This document shows positions 47,225-56,830 of a stretch of DNA of 64,000 nt, in pieces. Numbering within the stretch: position 1 is the first letter of the stretch; each line of letters starts with the position of its first letter. The notes below the pieces were generated by a model, which searched no databases, was not told the DNA's origin, and was given only the letters and a program-made list of their open reading frames with translations. This DNA comes from Siphonodentalium dalli. Lineage: Eukaryota; Mollusca; Scaphopoda; Gadilida; Siphonodentaliidae. The position numbers and the translations under genes are program-made. The stretch is from assembly GCA_032622095.1 (NCBI GenBank), contig CP136067.1:180392556-180456555 (forward strand), in the 5' to 3' direction.

Positions 47225-47562
47225 GCCTGTTCTCCGGAAAACCCGCACATTATCTGTTTAAAATATAATTTGTTTTAGGTAGATAATCTGCTTAGAGTCG
47301 TCTCCTTTTGAGTCGATAATGTGCTGAAAATGATACTTTTTATTCACATTGTCGATTCTAAGCAGATTATGTGCTGACAATGACACAAATATGCCAACTC
47401 ACGACCTTTTAGGTGTACGTTTTTTAACATGTGTTTACATTGTGGCCCGCGCCATAAACTAAATAAAAGTTAGAGTACTTTATCTGCTTATTTCAGAAAA
47501 AAATAATTACATTATGTACCTATTTCACATTATATGTCGATTATGTACGTATTTGCGTGTGA
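47225..47562 (+). mobile_element. MITE W copy 1, inserted in RNase H
   Basis: AACATTCCA (47216-47224) and AACATTCAA (47563-47571) flank it, a likely 7-9 bp target duplication. The insert has subterminal CCGCACATTATCTG and GATTATGTACGTATTTGCG and an internal inverted pair around 47290-47375 (TCTGCTTAGA, TCGATAATGTGC and complements). The same sequence lies in reverse at 47706-48071. Confidence 0.75.
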
Positions 47563-47705
47563 AACATTCAAATAGAACAGAGGATTCCTCTTACGAAAAG
47601 GCTGATTTATTGAGCAAGGTTCGGGATATCGATGATTGGGACACTGCTGTTGATACTTTCAGACATTTGAATTTGAAATGGCTACCTTATTCGTGTGATG
47701 TGTTC

Positions 47706-48071
47706 AACCTATCATCACGCAAATACGCACATAATCGACCTATAATTTGAAATATGTACATAATGTAATTATTGGATTCTCCAAATAAGCAGATAATGGA
47801 CACTTACCCGTTATTTCTTTTTATGGCATGGGCCACAATGAAAAACACATATTAAAGAGCTTAAACTTGAAAAGTTGTGAGTTGGCTTATTTGTGTCATT
47901 ATCCGCACATAATCTGCTTAGAATCGCCTGATTATGAGTCGATGTTGTAACTAAAATGTTGTCATTTACAGCACATTATCGACTCAAAACGAGGCGATTC
48001 TAAACAGTTGTCAACCTAAAACAAGTTCTATTATAAGCAGATAATGTGCTGGTTTTATGAAAAACAGGCTG
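47706..48071 (-). mobile_element. MITE W copy 2, opposite orientation
   Basis: Flanked by GATGTGTTC (47697-47705) and GATTTGTTT (48072-48080). Reverse complement of copy 1 over its length, with TTTTATGGC.TGGGCCACAA, GTGAGTTGGC and GCACATAATCTGCTTAGAAT as landmarks. Copies 1 and 2 thus bracket a 143-bp fragment of RNase H and can be mistaken for one 850-bp inverted-repeat element. Confidence 0.75.
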
Positions 48072-48284
48072 GATTTGTTTGCATCGTACTATAATGCAAT
48101 GGTTGACAAATTATGTTATAACTATTGGAATCCAGGTTATGCTATAGCTGCATTTTATTCATCGTTGGTCTTACGATATAAATTGGATCGTTTCACCTGT
48201 ACGCCTACTATCAAGGATCGTCGTCAAAACGGTCGACGAGAACGCATGTGGCACTTTGGTCATGTCACTATGGGTGTCCGGATC

Positions 48285-48766
48285 CAGGGGCTGCGCGGGA
48301 CCGAAATATACTTTTGCCAACTATTTTGACAAATGTAATTATTTTTTGCCAAATTATTTTAGAAATTGCCAATTGCGATAGGAAAGCAGTTAACTATTAA
48401 CAATTCTCGCCTCTGTGGTTTATCATAGAACAAACCAATTACGGAACAATACGATTGTTGAAGGGTTGCTTCACCATAAGGCCAGAGAATGGCAAATAAA
48501 AAAGGATTATCTATGTAAACACCACCACAATAAATACTATAGTAATCGCATGGATACTAGTGCTATCAGATTAACTGCATCTTAATGAAGGTGTTAACAT
48601 TTCCTAACCTTATAGACCACATCTAATTGCAATGCTTTCCTGAAATCAATGTCATGAGTTACCAATAGTTTTCTTCCTTGAGAAGTTAAAAGGTGACTTG
48701 CCAAAATTTTTGCCAAATGAATTTTTTTTTGCCATTGGCAAATTTTGAAAGTGGCAGCGAACCCTG
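48285..48766. mobile_element. hAT-like MITE T, copy 2, inserted in pol
   Basis: Starts CAGGGGCTGCGCGGG and ends GCAGCGAACCCTG, with TCCGGATC and TCCGAACC as imperfect 8-bp flanks. TTTGCCAAAT motifs are at both ends, as in 19723-20259. Across the insert the pol reading resumes (WVS before it, EPF after it), supporting insertion here. Confidence 0.8.
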
Positions 48767-48950
48767 TCCGAACCATTTTGATCTTTTCTTTGTGAAGGTG
48801 ATATGTGGAATAATTTTATGAAAAAAATAATGCTGTTACGGAAAAGTAAGGAATTTTATATTCCAAGTCGATTGGCTGGTGGTTTGTTTGGTGAACGAAA
48901 TCTCAATTTTGATATGTTGGCACTTATAATAATAGACGCACATTGAGTTC
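48767..48950 (+). pseudogene. Pol segment between RNase H and tyrosine recombinase
   Basis: The frame after the MITE reads SFLCEGDMWNNFMKKIMLLR, then SKEFYIPSRLAGGLFGERNL and NFDMLALII. The pattern FY.PGR...GLFGE corresponds to the linker after RNase H in DIRS/Ngaro-type pol. One TGA is present where a Trp codon is expected near the start. Confidence 0.65.
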
Positions 48951-49084
48951 GATTCTGTTATTATCTTTTATAGATTTAATATCGGAATACTAAAAAGTAT
49001 GCCGTTATCTTTACATCAGCGGATTCCAAAATTGAAAATGCATACTTCAAGATTCTTGAGCAATTTCAACATGTCTAAAATATG

Positions 49085-49544
49085 TCAACTTCCATTCGTT
49101 GGAGAGATTGGGCAGTTTAAATGAAAGTTAGTAGGCATTTCCAGCAAGACCGTTCTATTTTTCACTCTTGAGTGTTATGTGTTATTGACAATAGTTCATC
49201 CCCAGCGCTCTAATGGCAGCTTTTTATGAGTTAAGTACATTCACATTGGGACAGAAAAGCCCGACTGAAGATTCTTAATAATAAAATGCTCCGGAGTGAG
49301 CTAAACGAAGATTGAGTCGACCAGTAATAAAGAAAAAACCGATAACAGTATATATGCATCAAAAACTTGAATTGGCAACAAAAATGGATTGTAAAGTTAT
49401 CTCAAAGAAACTTATTAATTATCAGTACTGGTGATACGTGGCCAGTGAAACAGTTTGAAAAATATCTGCAAATGGCAAGAATATAGGAGATTTCGGCAGA
49501 TTTTGTGTTTCGACAAATTATAAATTCATGTACGGGTTACGTTT
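49085..49544 (+). pseudogene. Tyrosine recombinase, N-terminal and middle part
   Basis: Pieces in several frames: SIRWRDWAV (about 49086), SSPALMAAFYELSTF (about 49195), GQKSPTED, RPVIKKKPITVYMHQKLELA (about 49318-49377), LISTGDTWPVKQFEKYLQMA and DFVFRQIINSCTGYV (to 49544). The order W..W...V, SPA...AFY, PV.KKEPIT and CPV..FE.YL is that of the core-binding and catalytic domains in DIRS/Ngaro recombinases, which integrate the circular cDNA. The reading is cut at 49544 by a LINE. Several stops; inactive. Confidence 0.75.
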
Positions 49545-50102
49545 AGTTCCCTCAGTTTATATGTTCCTCGATGGCGACGATACAATGAGTCTACAAACGA
49601 ATCTAACTATTTTTGAAGAATTCCAAAAATTCATTATCCACACAACGATTTTAGTTGCTTAATTATAAATCGGTCAGCAGCATATTAGAGCATCTTACCT
49701 AACGTGTAATAAAACGAAGAATCCGTTCCATTCCACTCCCTCCACCATCCCCCTCCATCTTTGTCTTTTTTTTAATTCTCCTCTTATTCTTAATACCCAA
49801 ACAATCCCAGGACCCATGTAATATCCGAATTATCTATCTACTGTCCGTCCCGATACTAACGTAAAATCCCAGGATGATTTATATATATATATTATACAGG
49901 GGCCCTTAATGATACATGGTGCGAACGCCACCCGAAAAGCTATGTGGTTACTGTCGTTCTCCCTTTCTACCAGATATATCACATATTACCATATCCATTA
50001 TATCAGACGTCCCTTGTGTATTCCCATGTTCAATGTATATTTTGTAACATAATTATATATTTGGTGGACAAATAAACAATGCTTAAACCAAGGGTTACGT
50101 TT
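49534..50102 (+). mobile_element. 5'-truncated LINE 3' end inserted in the recombinase
   Basis: GGGTTACGTTT occurs at 49534-49544 and 50092-50102. The 547 bp between is AT-rich with pyrimidine tracts and ends TTGGTGGACAAATAAACAAT followed by an A-rich GCTTAAACCAA; AATAAA is a likely polyadenylation signal. An 11-bp target duplication plus a 3' tail and no 5' end is the signature of target-primed insertion. The LINE family is not identifiable from this piece. Confidence 0.8.
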
Positions 50103-50340
50103 TACGTTCAGGAAACAGACATTTATCGTATACTCGGACACTTGAAATATTCAAAGCAGCAGTTGCTCATTTTGCCAATAACATTGGTGATTATGGTTTA
50201 CCAGCACGCAACGACGGAAGCGAATAATGGTATTCCAGACACATTATTCAAACTCGATGGTCACTGTAGAAGCGACCGCGACCAGGACAGTTATATCGAC
50301 GGTAAATTGTCAGAATGTTAAAGTGTTTCTCAATCATTGG
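50092..50340 (+). pseudogene. Tyrosine recombinase, C-terminal part
   Basis: Continues directly from the upstream piece once one 11-bp repeat is removed: LRSGNRHLSYTRTLEIF, then AHFANNIGDYGL, and in the next frame EANNGIPDTLFKLDGHCRSD followed by DSYIDGKLSE. In active family members this region holds HxLR, H.RW and a nucleophilic Tyr in D.Y. Here the HxLR is replaced by HATT with a small deletion, and the H of HGRW is Asp, while the D.Y element remains. Not catalytically competent. Confidence 0.75.
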
Positions 50341-50446
50341 ATAGGTAATGCACGTATTACTGTATTGGTTGCATATTATCGCAGGTTGAATGAAATTAAT
50401 TTCTTCACTGTTATGATCATTCGCGGTCAGCTTGGTCGTTTGGTCG

Positions 50447-50545
50447 GCCGCATCTCAGGTATCCCAAACTGATTTATTTGTTATTTTCCCCGGGGATAGG
50501 TTATCGATATGCGGGGGTGACTGGGTTCATGCATGAAGAAATATC
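50447..50545 (+). repeat. Direct repeat B1
   Basis: GGCCGCATC, TTTGTT, CCCGGGGATA, CGGGGGTGAC and GGGTTCATG recur in the same order at 53608-53700. It lies just downstream of the recombinase remnant and directly upstream of A2. Confidence 0.65.
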
Positions 50546-50559
50546 TTTTCCAAAATTCC

Positions 50560-50735
50560 GACGTTTGAGGGAACTTAATTAGGAAAATTATTTCTCTATG
50601 GTATGGAATATGAGCATATCAAGGGTGGTAACTGTAAAGTGTCTACGGAAGAGTGCGATTTAATTAGTCGTTCGGTCTTTTGGGGCAGATCGGTCACGAT
50701 GTTCGGACGTCATATTTATTTAAATTTTATAATTC
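50560..50735 (+). repeat. Direct repeat A2
   Basis: Second copy of 44925-45110. A 66-codon open frame spans it (50603-50803), but the A1 copy does not keep that frame, so coding is unlikely. Confidence 0.7.
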
Positions 50736-51173
50736 GATATATTGTATATTTGAATTGTTTTGTATATATGTCGGTTGAGTTCAGAATGAATTCACTAATA
50801 TGATCCGTTTATTTTCAGACTTCATGTTGTACAATGTACATATTGTCTGATGTCTGTAAACAGGAGAAGATTTGTGTTTCTGGCGATTCGTGCCCTACTT
50901 TGATATGATGGTGGATATGAGATTGAAGTTCTTCGGTTGCCGTGCACCAGAACCGGTTGTTCCGCAGTTGTAAGTATTTGCAAGATCCAATACGTTTGGT
51001 TATACCTGGATGATTTGGTGTGTAAACATCAAATTCAGTGGTTGAAATAAATGTATTCGTTTGCAGATAATCTGTGAATATCTTCAAGGGATGCCGGTAA
51101 TTACTGGAAAATATCCTGTATAATGTTAATCGTTCAGCGTGCGTTAAGCAGTCATTTGAACCTGATCAGAGAT
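50736..51173. other. Unassigned sequence between A2 and the minisatellite
   Basis: Moderate base composition, no array. A 90-codon frame on the minus strand (50815-51087) has no domain I recognise. Confidence 0.4.
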
Positions 51174-53285
51174 GTGATCAGTGAACCAGTGTTGCATGGC
51201 AGCTGTGTTGTGGAGATGTGATCAGTGAACCAGTGTTGCATGGCAGCTGTGTTGTGGAGATGTGATCAGTGAACCAGTGTGGCATGGCAGCTGTGTTGTG
51301 GAGATGTGATCAGTGAACCAGTGTTGCATGGCAGCTGTGTTGTGGAGATGTGATCAGTGAACCAGTGTTGCATGGCAACTGTGTTGTGGAGATGTGATCA
51401 GTGAACCAGTGTTGCATGGCAGCTGTGTTGTGGAGATGTGATCAGTGAACCAGTGTTGCATGGCAGCTGTGTTGTGGAGATGTGATCAGTGAACCAGTGT
51501 TGCATGGCAGCTGTGTTGTGGAGATGTGATCAGTGAACCAGTGTTGCATGGCAGCTGTGTTGTGGAGATGTGATCAGTGAACCAGTGTTGCATGGCAGCT
51601 GTGTTGTGGAGATGTGATCAGTGAACCAGTGTTGCATGGCAGCTGTGTTGTGGAGATGTGATCAGTGAACCAGTGTGGCATGGCAGCTGTGTTGTGGAGA
51701 TGTGATCAGTGAACCAGTGTTGCATGGCAGCTGTGTTGTGGAGATGTGATCAGTGAACCAGTGTTGCATGGCAGCTGTGTTGTGGAGATGTGATCAGTGA
51801 ACCAGTGTTGCATGGCAGCTGTGTTGTGGAGATGTGATCAGTGAACCAGTGTTGCATGGCAGCTGTGTTGTGGAGATGTGATCAGTGAACCAGTGTTGCA
51901 TGGCAGCTGTGTTGTGGAGATGTGATCAGTGAACCAGTGTTGCATGGCAGCTGTGTTGTGGAGATGTGATCAGTGAACCAGTGTTGCATGGCAGCTGTGT
52001 TGTGGAGATGTGATAAGTGAACCAGTGTTGCATGGCAGCTGTGTTGTGGAGATGTGATCAGTGAACCAGTGTGGCATGGCAGCTGTGTTGTGGAGATGTG
52101 ATCAGTGAACCAGTGTGGCATGGCAGCTGTGTTGTGGAGATGTGATCAGTGAACCAGTGTTGCATGGCAGCTGTGTTGTGGAGATGTGATCAGTGAACCA
52201 GTGTTGCATGGCAGCTGTGTTGGGGAGATGTGATCAGTGAACCAGTGTTGCATGGCAGCTGTGTTGTGGAGATGTGATCAGTGAACCAGTGTTGCATGGC
52301 AGCTGTGTTGTGGAGATGTGATCAGTGAACCAGTGTTGCATGGCAGCTGTGTTGTGGAGATGTGATCAGTGAACCAGTGTTGCATGGCAGCTGTGTTGTG
52401 GAGATGTGATCAGTGAACCAGTGTTGCATGGCAGCTGTGTTGTGGAGATGTGATCAGTGAACCAGTGTTGCATGGCAGCTGTGTTGTGGAGATGTGATCA
52501 GTGAACCAGTGTTGCATGGCAGCTGTGTTGTGGAGATGTGATCAGTGAACCAGTGTTGCATGGCAGCTGTGTTGTGGAGATGTGATCAGTGAACCAGTGT
52601 GGCATGGCAGCTGTGTTGTGGAGATGTGATCAGTGAACCAGTGTGGCATGGCAGCTGTGTTGTGGAGATGTGATCAGTGAACCAGTGTGGCATGGCAGCT
52701 GTGTTGTGGAGATGTGATCAGTGAACCAGTGTTGCATGGCAGCTGTGTTGTGGAGATGTGATCAGTGAACCAGTGTTGCATGGCAGCTGTGTTGTGGAGA
52801 TGTGATCAGTGAACCAGTGTTGCATGGCAGCTGTGTTGTGGAGATGTGATCAGTGAACCAGTGTTGCATGGCAGCTGTGTTGTGGAGATGTGATCAGTGA
52901 ACCAGTGTGGCATGGCAGCTGTGTTGTGGAGATGTGATCAGTGAACCAGTGTGGCATGGCAGCTGTGTTGTGGAGATGTGATCAGTGAACCAGTGTTGCA
53001 TGGCAGCTGTGTTGTGGAGATGTGATCAGTGAACCAGTGTGGCATGGCAGCTGTGTTGTGGAGATGTGATCAGTGAACCAGTGTGGCATGGCAGCTGTGT
53101 TGTGGAGATGTGATCAGTGAACCAGTGTGGCATGGCAGCTGTGTTGTGGAGATGTGATCAGTGAACCAGTGTTGCATGGCAGCTGTGTTGTGGAGATGTG
53201 ATCAGTGAACCAGTGTGGCATGGCAGCTGTGTTGTGGAGATGTGATCAGTGAACCAGTGTGGCATGGCAGCTGTGTTGTGGAGAT
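51174..53285 (+). repeat. 44-bp minisatellite, 48 copies
   Basis: Unit GTGATCAGTGAACCAGTGTT, GCATGGCAGCTGTGTTGTGG, AGAT; 2,112 bp is exactly 48 units with no length variants seen. Almost the only polymorphism is T or G in GTGTTGCATGG/GTGTGGCATGG. Single units have TGATAAGTG, GCAACTGTG and TGGGGAGAT. The uniformity implies recent expansion or strong homogenisation. Confidence 0.97.
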
Positions 53286-53317
53286 GTAAAATGTGCTTCT
53301 GAAAGCTTGCGATTGGT

Positions 53318-53390
53318 GTTCTGTGCCGTTATGGCGTTTTTGCCGTTGGGGCGTTCTGTGCCGTTATGGCGTTTTTGCCGTTGGGGCGTT
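53318..53390 (+). repeat. 35-bp tandem pair
   Basis: TTCTGTGCCGTTATGGCGTT and TTTGCCGTTGGGGCG occur twice in tandem just after the 44-bp array, with a third partial start (TTCTGTGTCG). Confidence 0.85.
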
Positions 53391-53607
53391 CTGTGTCGCC
53401 TGGTGCATATTGTGTGTCGTCTGGCGTTTTGTGCTGAGTCTGACATACATGTAGGTCAGTAGTTATCGGTAAAAAATCGAGTATTGGGCATGTTTTACCC
53501 GGTTGAGCCGATAAGCGGTCGTTTAGTGCCTTTGTGGCACGAAATTCATGTATGTGAAGCATACAAGTGGTTGTGTTCTGCTGAGAGAGGATTATCGGAA
53601 CATTAAA

Positions 53608-53700
53608 GGCCGCATCGACAGTACCCAATACTGTTTTGTTTGTTTTTCCCGGGGATAAAGTACTGATATTCGGGGGTGACGGGGTTCATGGAGAAATGTT
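53608..53700 (+). repeat. Direct repeat B2
   Basis: Second copy of the B repeat; proposed right end of the DIRS/Ngaro-like element. Similarity to B1 is strongest over CCCGGGGATA to GGGTTCATG. Confidence 0.65.
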
Positions 53701-54663
53701 ATTTCATACGAAGAATCAATACAACAAACACCGGAACTCAAAATAAATTTCATTACATTCAACACAATCACCATACGTATTAACTCATTCTAGATCATGT
53801 CAACTTTGGCAACATAACAAACCATTAGAACATCCAATTGTTCCATTTCCACTACGTTGTCTCACAAATTTTTATTCTCAAAATATAAACACTGTCCTAA
53901 GTAGCTCTCAATTGAAAACGGACTTTACGAGAAATTGGGAAATCGAATTGCATGTAAGTATCGAAATGAAATGTCGCTTGATAATACTGAGTAGATCATT
54001 CACCTGCGCTATGTATATAAAATATATGTGGTTCCAATACCGAGTTAATACTAGATTTCTAGGTACAAATTACCTGTTGAACAAAATGGAAATATTTACG
54101 TCAGATTTAGTGGTCTTAAAAAACAATAGCTCATATAATTATTGTGTGAGTATGTTTGATGTTGATTGAAGACATCCCGTGGGTGGTATTATTTGGTTGT
54201 TTAATAACACAAACTCACGAATGTATACCGTTGAAGAAAATTCAATTCGCAGTATACTGCACCGGTACATGTATAGTTCTAGTTACTCTGGTCTTCACAT
54301 GTCTAATGAAACGTACGCGCCCCCACTGCTTTGATATGTATGCATATATTTCAAATATCAGGAAGTACAACTATACTATAGACACATTGTCAAAATATAA
54401 ATCGCGATGTCGAGCGAATGATGCCTATGTATATTCTCATCGGCATATATTCGCTTGATTATACACTGCGTGAACACAGAATATATGTCGAATTAGGGAT
54501 AGTTGGTTCTTGTTGCCAACTGAAATATTGTCTGTCATCTGCAGTCAGGAAAACATACTTTAATGTTCACTTAATTTTGTTTACCTAGACGTAAAGAACC
54601 AGACATAAACATATATCAGGGCTACATTGTTATTAAAATTTACCATGCCTTATCTAAGTGGCA
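53701..54663 (+). other. Unassigned; possible decayed exon with a membrane segment
   Basis: Adjacent plus-strand frames at 53912-54169 and 54156-54458 (100 codons). The second has a hydrophobic run AVYCTGTCIVLVTLVFTCLM followed by basic KRTR, like a transmembrane helix with a cytoplasmic flank. No family recognised, and no convincing splice sites were assigned. It could be a pseudogene or chance. Confidence 0.25.
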
Positions 54664-56394
54664 GTGATTATACGGTGTGACTAAACACCGCCCGGACCAG
54701 CCCGGGCCCACCATTTGGACTATATGAGTGATTTTAAGGCCAATATAAGTGCAGGGGGTGTCATGGAAACCCACCCAGGGTCGCTATTAACCCTCAAAAT
54801 GCCGCGAAATGAAGCTAACAGCCCGGACCGCCCCTGCTGCGTCCAGGTGTGATTTTAGTATTCACATCTGTGCGAGGGTGTTAATGAAACCCAAATACGC
54901 ACGGAGAGTGGTCAAGGTCAAACGGAAGTGCCGCTTATTAACCCCTAAACTTCCCAGATTAAGCCAGAATTACAACATTGCTCCCCCAATAAACAAACTC
55001 ACAGTCCGGACCCCCTTAATGTCCTCGTACTTCTAATAACCCCTTACATATGTGTTTGTGGAACTACCCTCGATTACACTCACGAAGATACAAGGGCGAG
55101 TCGCCCACGAATGCCTGGCAATTAACCCCCAAAATGCCGCCATCGCCGATTATGTTTACCGATAACGGGCACACACTTGTAATTCTGAATGAATCTTGTA
55201 CATTTGGGGGTTAATATCGTCCCTTCTCTTTGGCCGTGACCATAGTCCGTGTGTTTGTGAGTTTCCATGACACCCGTGTACAGATAGGGCTACTAAAATT
55301 ACCACTAGACGCCACAGGGGCGGTCCTGGCTGTTAGCTTCGTTATCGATAAACATATTTGGCGATGGCGGGGTTAATTGCCAGGCTTTCGTGGGCTTTCT
55401 CCGTGAGTGTAGCCGAGGTTGTTCCGCAACAGATATGTAAAGAGTTATTAGAAGTATGAGGACATTAAGGGGGTCCGGGGTTGTGAGTTTGTTTATTGGG
55501 GCCACAATTTTTTAATGCTGACTGAATTTGGCAAGTTTAGGGGTTAATATCGGCACTTCTGTTTGACCTTGACCACTCTCCGTGCGTATTTGGGTTTCAT
55601 TTACACCCTCGCACATATATGGATACTAAAATCACACCTGGACGCAGCAGGGGCGGTCCGGGCTGTTAGCTTCATTTCGCGGCGAACATTTTCGCCGATG
55701 CCGGCATTTTGAGGGTTAATAGCGACCCTGAGTGTGTTTCCATGACACCCCTGCACTTACATTGGCCTTAAAATAACTCATATAGTCCATATGGGGGGTC
55801 CGGGCTGGACTGGGATGGTCCGGGCTGTCAGCGTCGTTATGGGTAAACATAATAGTCGATGGCGGCATTTTGTGGGTTAATTGCCAGGCATTTGTGGGCG
55901 ACTCGCCCTTGTATCTTCGTGAGTGTAGTCGACGAGGGTAGTTCCACAACACATATGTAAGGAGTTATTAGAAGTACGAGGACATTAAGGGGTCCGGGCT
56001 GTGAGTTTGTTTATTGGGGGCGCAATTTTGTAATTCTGGCTGATTCTGGGAAGTTTAGGGCTTAATAAGCGGCACTTCCGTTTGACCTTGACCACTCTCC
56101 GTGCGTATTTGGGTTTCATTAACACCCTCGTACAGATATGGATACTATAATCACACTGGACGCAGCAGGGGCGGTCCGGGCTGTTAGCTTCATTTCGCGG
56201 CGAATATTTTCGCCGATGCCGGCATTTTGAGGGTTAATAGCGACCCCTGAGTGTGTTTCCATGACACCCCTGCACTTATATTGCCCCCCTAAAATCACTC
56301 ATATAGTCCATATGGGGGGTCCGGGCTGGTCCGGGCTCCAGCCCTGACCGGTCCGGGCTGGTCCGGTCGGTGTTTAGTCACACCCGTGATTATA
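54664..56394. mobile_element. 1.7-kb foldback element (MULE-like) with 9-bp duplication
   Basis: GTGATTATA is at 54664-54672 and 56386-56394. The element starts CGGTGTGACTAAACACCG and ends with the complement, CGGTGTTTAGTCACACC. The left arm (54673 to about 55165) is matched by two inverted copies of itself, about 55335-55815 and 55820-56385. Shared motifs are GAAGCTAACAGCCCGGACCG, AAACCCAAATACGCACGGAG, AATAAACAAACTCACAG and GGCAATTAACCC. Arms near 490 bp and a 9-bp target duplication fit Mutator-like foldback elements. There is no transposase; the open frames inside are shadows of the arms. Confidence 0.85.
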
Positions 56395-56830
56395 TCAATA
56401 TAACCCACAATATTGATATAATCGAATCGATGCAACGCCACAGCATGAACTAAATTATCCACATGTATGGGCCCAATGTTGTAAATACATGTGCATGTAT
56501 ATCCCTCTGTAGTAAAGTGAATATCTTTTGTTGTATGTAGTTTGTGATATATGGCTCCAATATAGTATACACCCCGTGGTGTACCCTTACATACTCGTTT
56601 TGTGGCATTATATGGGCAACTCTGCAAAAAGCGCCCAAAAATATGTACGCGGGAACCAGAACACATTGGAAGATTCACATTTGAGTTGATAATAGATCAA
56701 CAAGCTCCAAAATAGAGGCGGCCCCGTGGTGTATGACAATTCTGAGCCTTTTGAAGATAAATAACACAAAAGTACATCATCCCATGAAGCACATCTACCT
56801 TTGTTGCACCGAAGTCCATGGAACCATATA
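56395..56830. other. No recognisable feature
   Basis: Begins with a small dyad ATATCAATAT/ATATTGATAT next to the foldback element. The open frames on the minus strand overlap the foldback end and have no domain. Confidence 0.45.

Larger units (their letters stand above)
46615..48280 (+). pseudogene. RT tail and RNase H of DIRS/Ngaro-like pol, split by two MITEs
   Basis: 46617-47048 is open and reads VRFHIDTNDMILSV (end of RT), FGPISLLMT, KLLFWMQDIENI, then FTNASGIGYGGYC. This is the first RNase H motif, which normally has a catalytic Asp where Asn stands here. Pieces in other frames follow: DSQSGVAVLQ, QTLAVAIHQLCWINNI (to 47224), KADLLSKVRDIDDW and LNLKWLPYSCDVF (47572-47705), FASYYNAMVD and YWNPGY (48080-48150), and INWIVSPVRLLSRI (about 48178). 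The order is colinear with intact family members, so the sequences at 47225-47562 and 47706-48071 are insertions. The reading shifts frame at least three times. Confidence 0.8.
44925..53700 (+). mobile_element. Decayed DIRS/Ngaro-like tyrosine-recombinase retrotransposon
   Basis: Plus-strand remnants appear in the order gag, RT, RNase H, post-RNase-H linker and tyrosine recombinase between 45214 and 50340. They are flanked by direct repeat A1 (44925-45110), then B1 (50447-50545), A2 (50560-50735) and B2 (53608-53700). The A1-ORFs-B1-A2-B2 order is the split-direct-repeat layout of Ngaro/PAT elements, which use a tyrosine recombinase instead of a DDE integrase. Frameshifts, stops and at least four nested insertions make it inactive. 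Most of the RT catalytic core is missing. The B2 end is farther from A2 than expected because a minisatellite lies between them. Confidence 0.75.

Noticed and set aside
47205-48075. One 850-bp long-inverted-repeat transposon
   Set aside because: The central 143 bp and both flanks are colinear RNase H coding, and each half has its own flanking duplication; two insertions fit better.
51882-52121. Minus-strand open frame of repeated HWFTDHISTTQLPC units
   Set aside because: Produced by the 44-bp minisatellite reading through three frames; bounded by ordinary variants, no conserved start.
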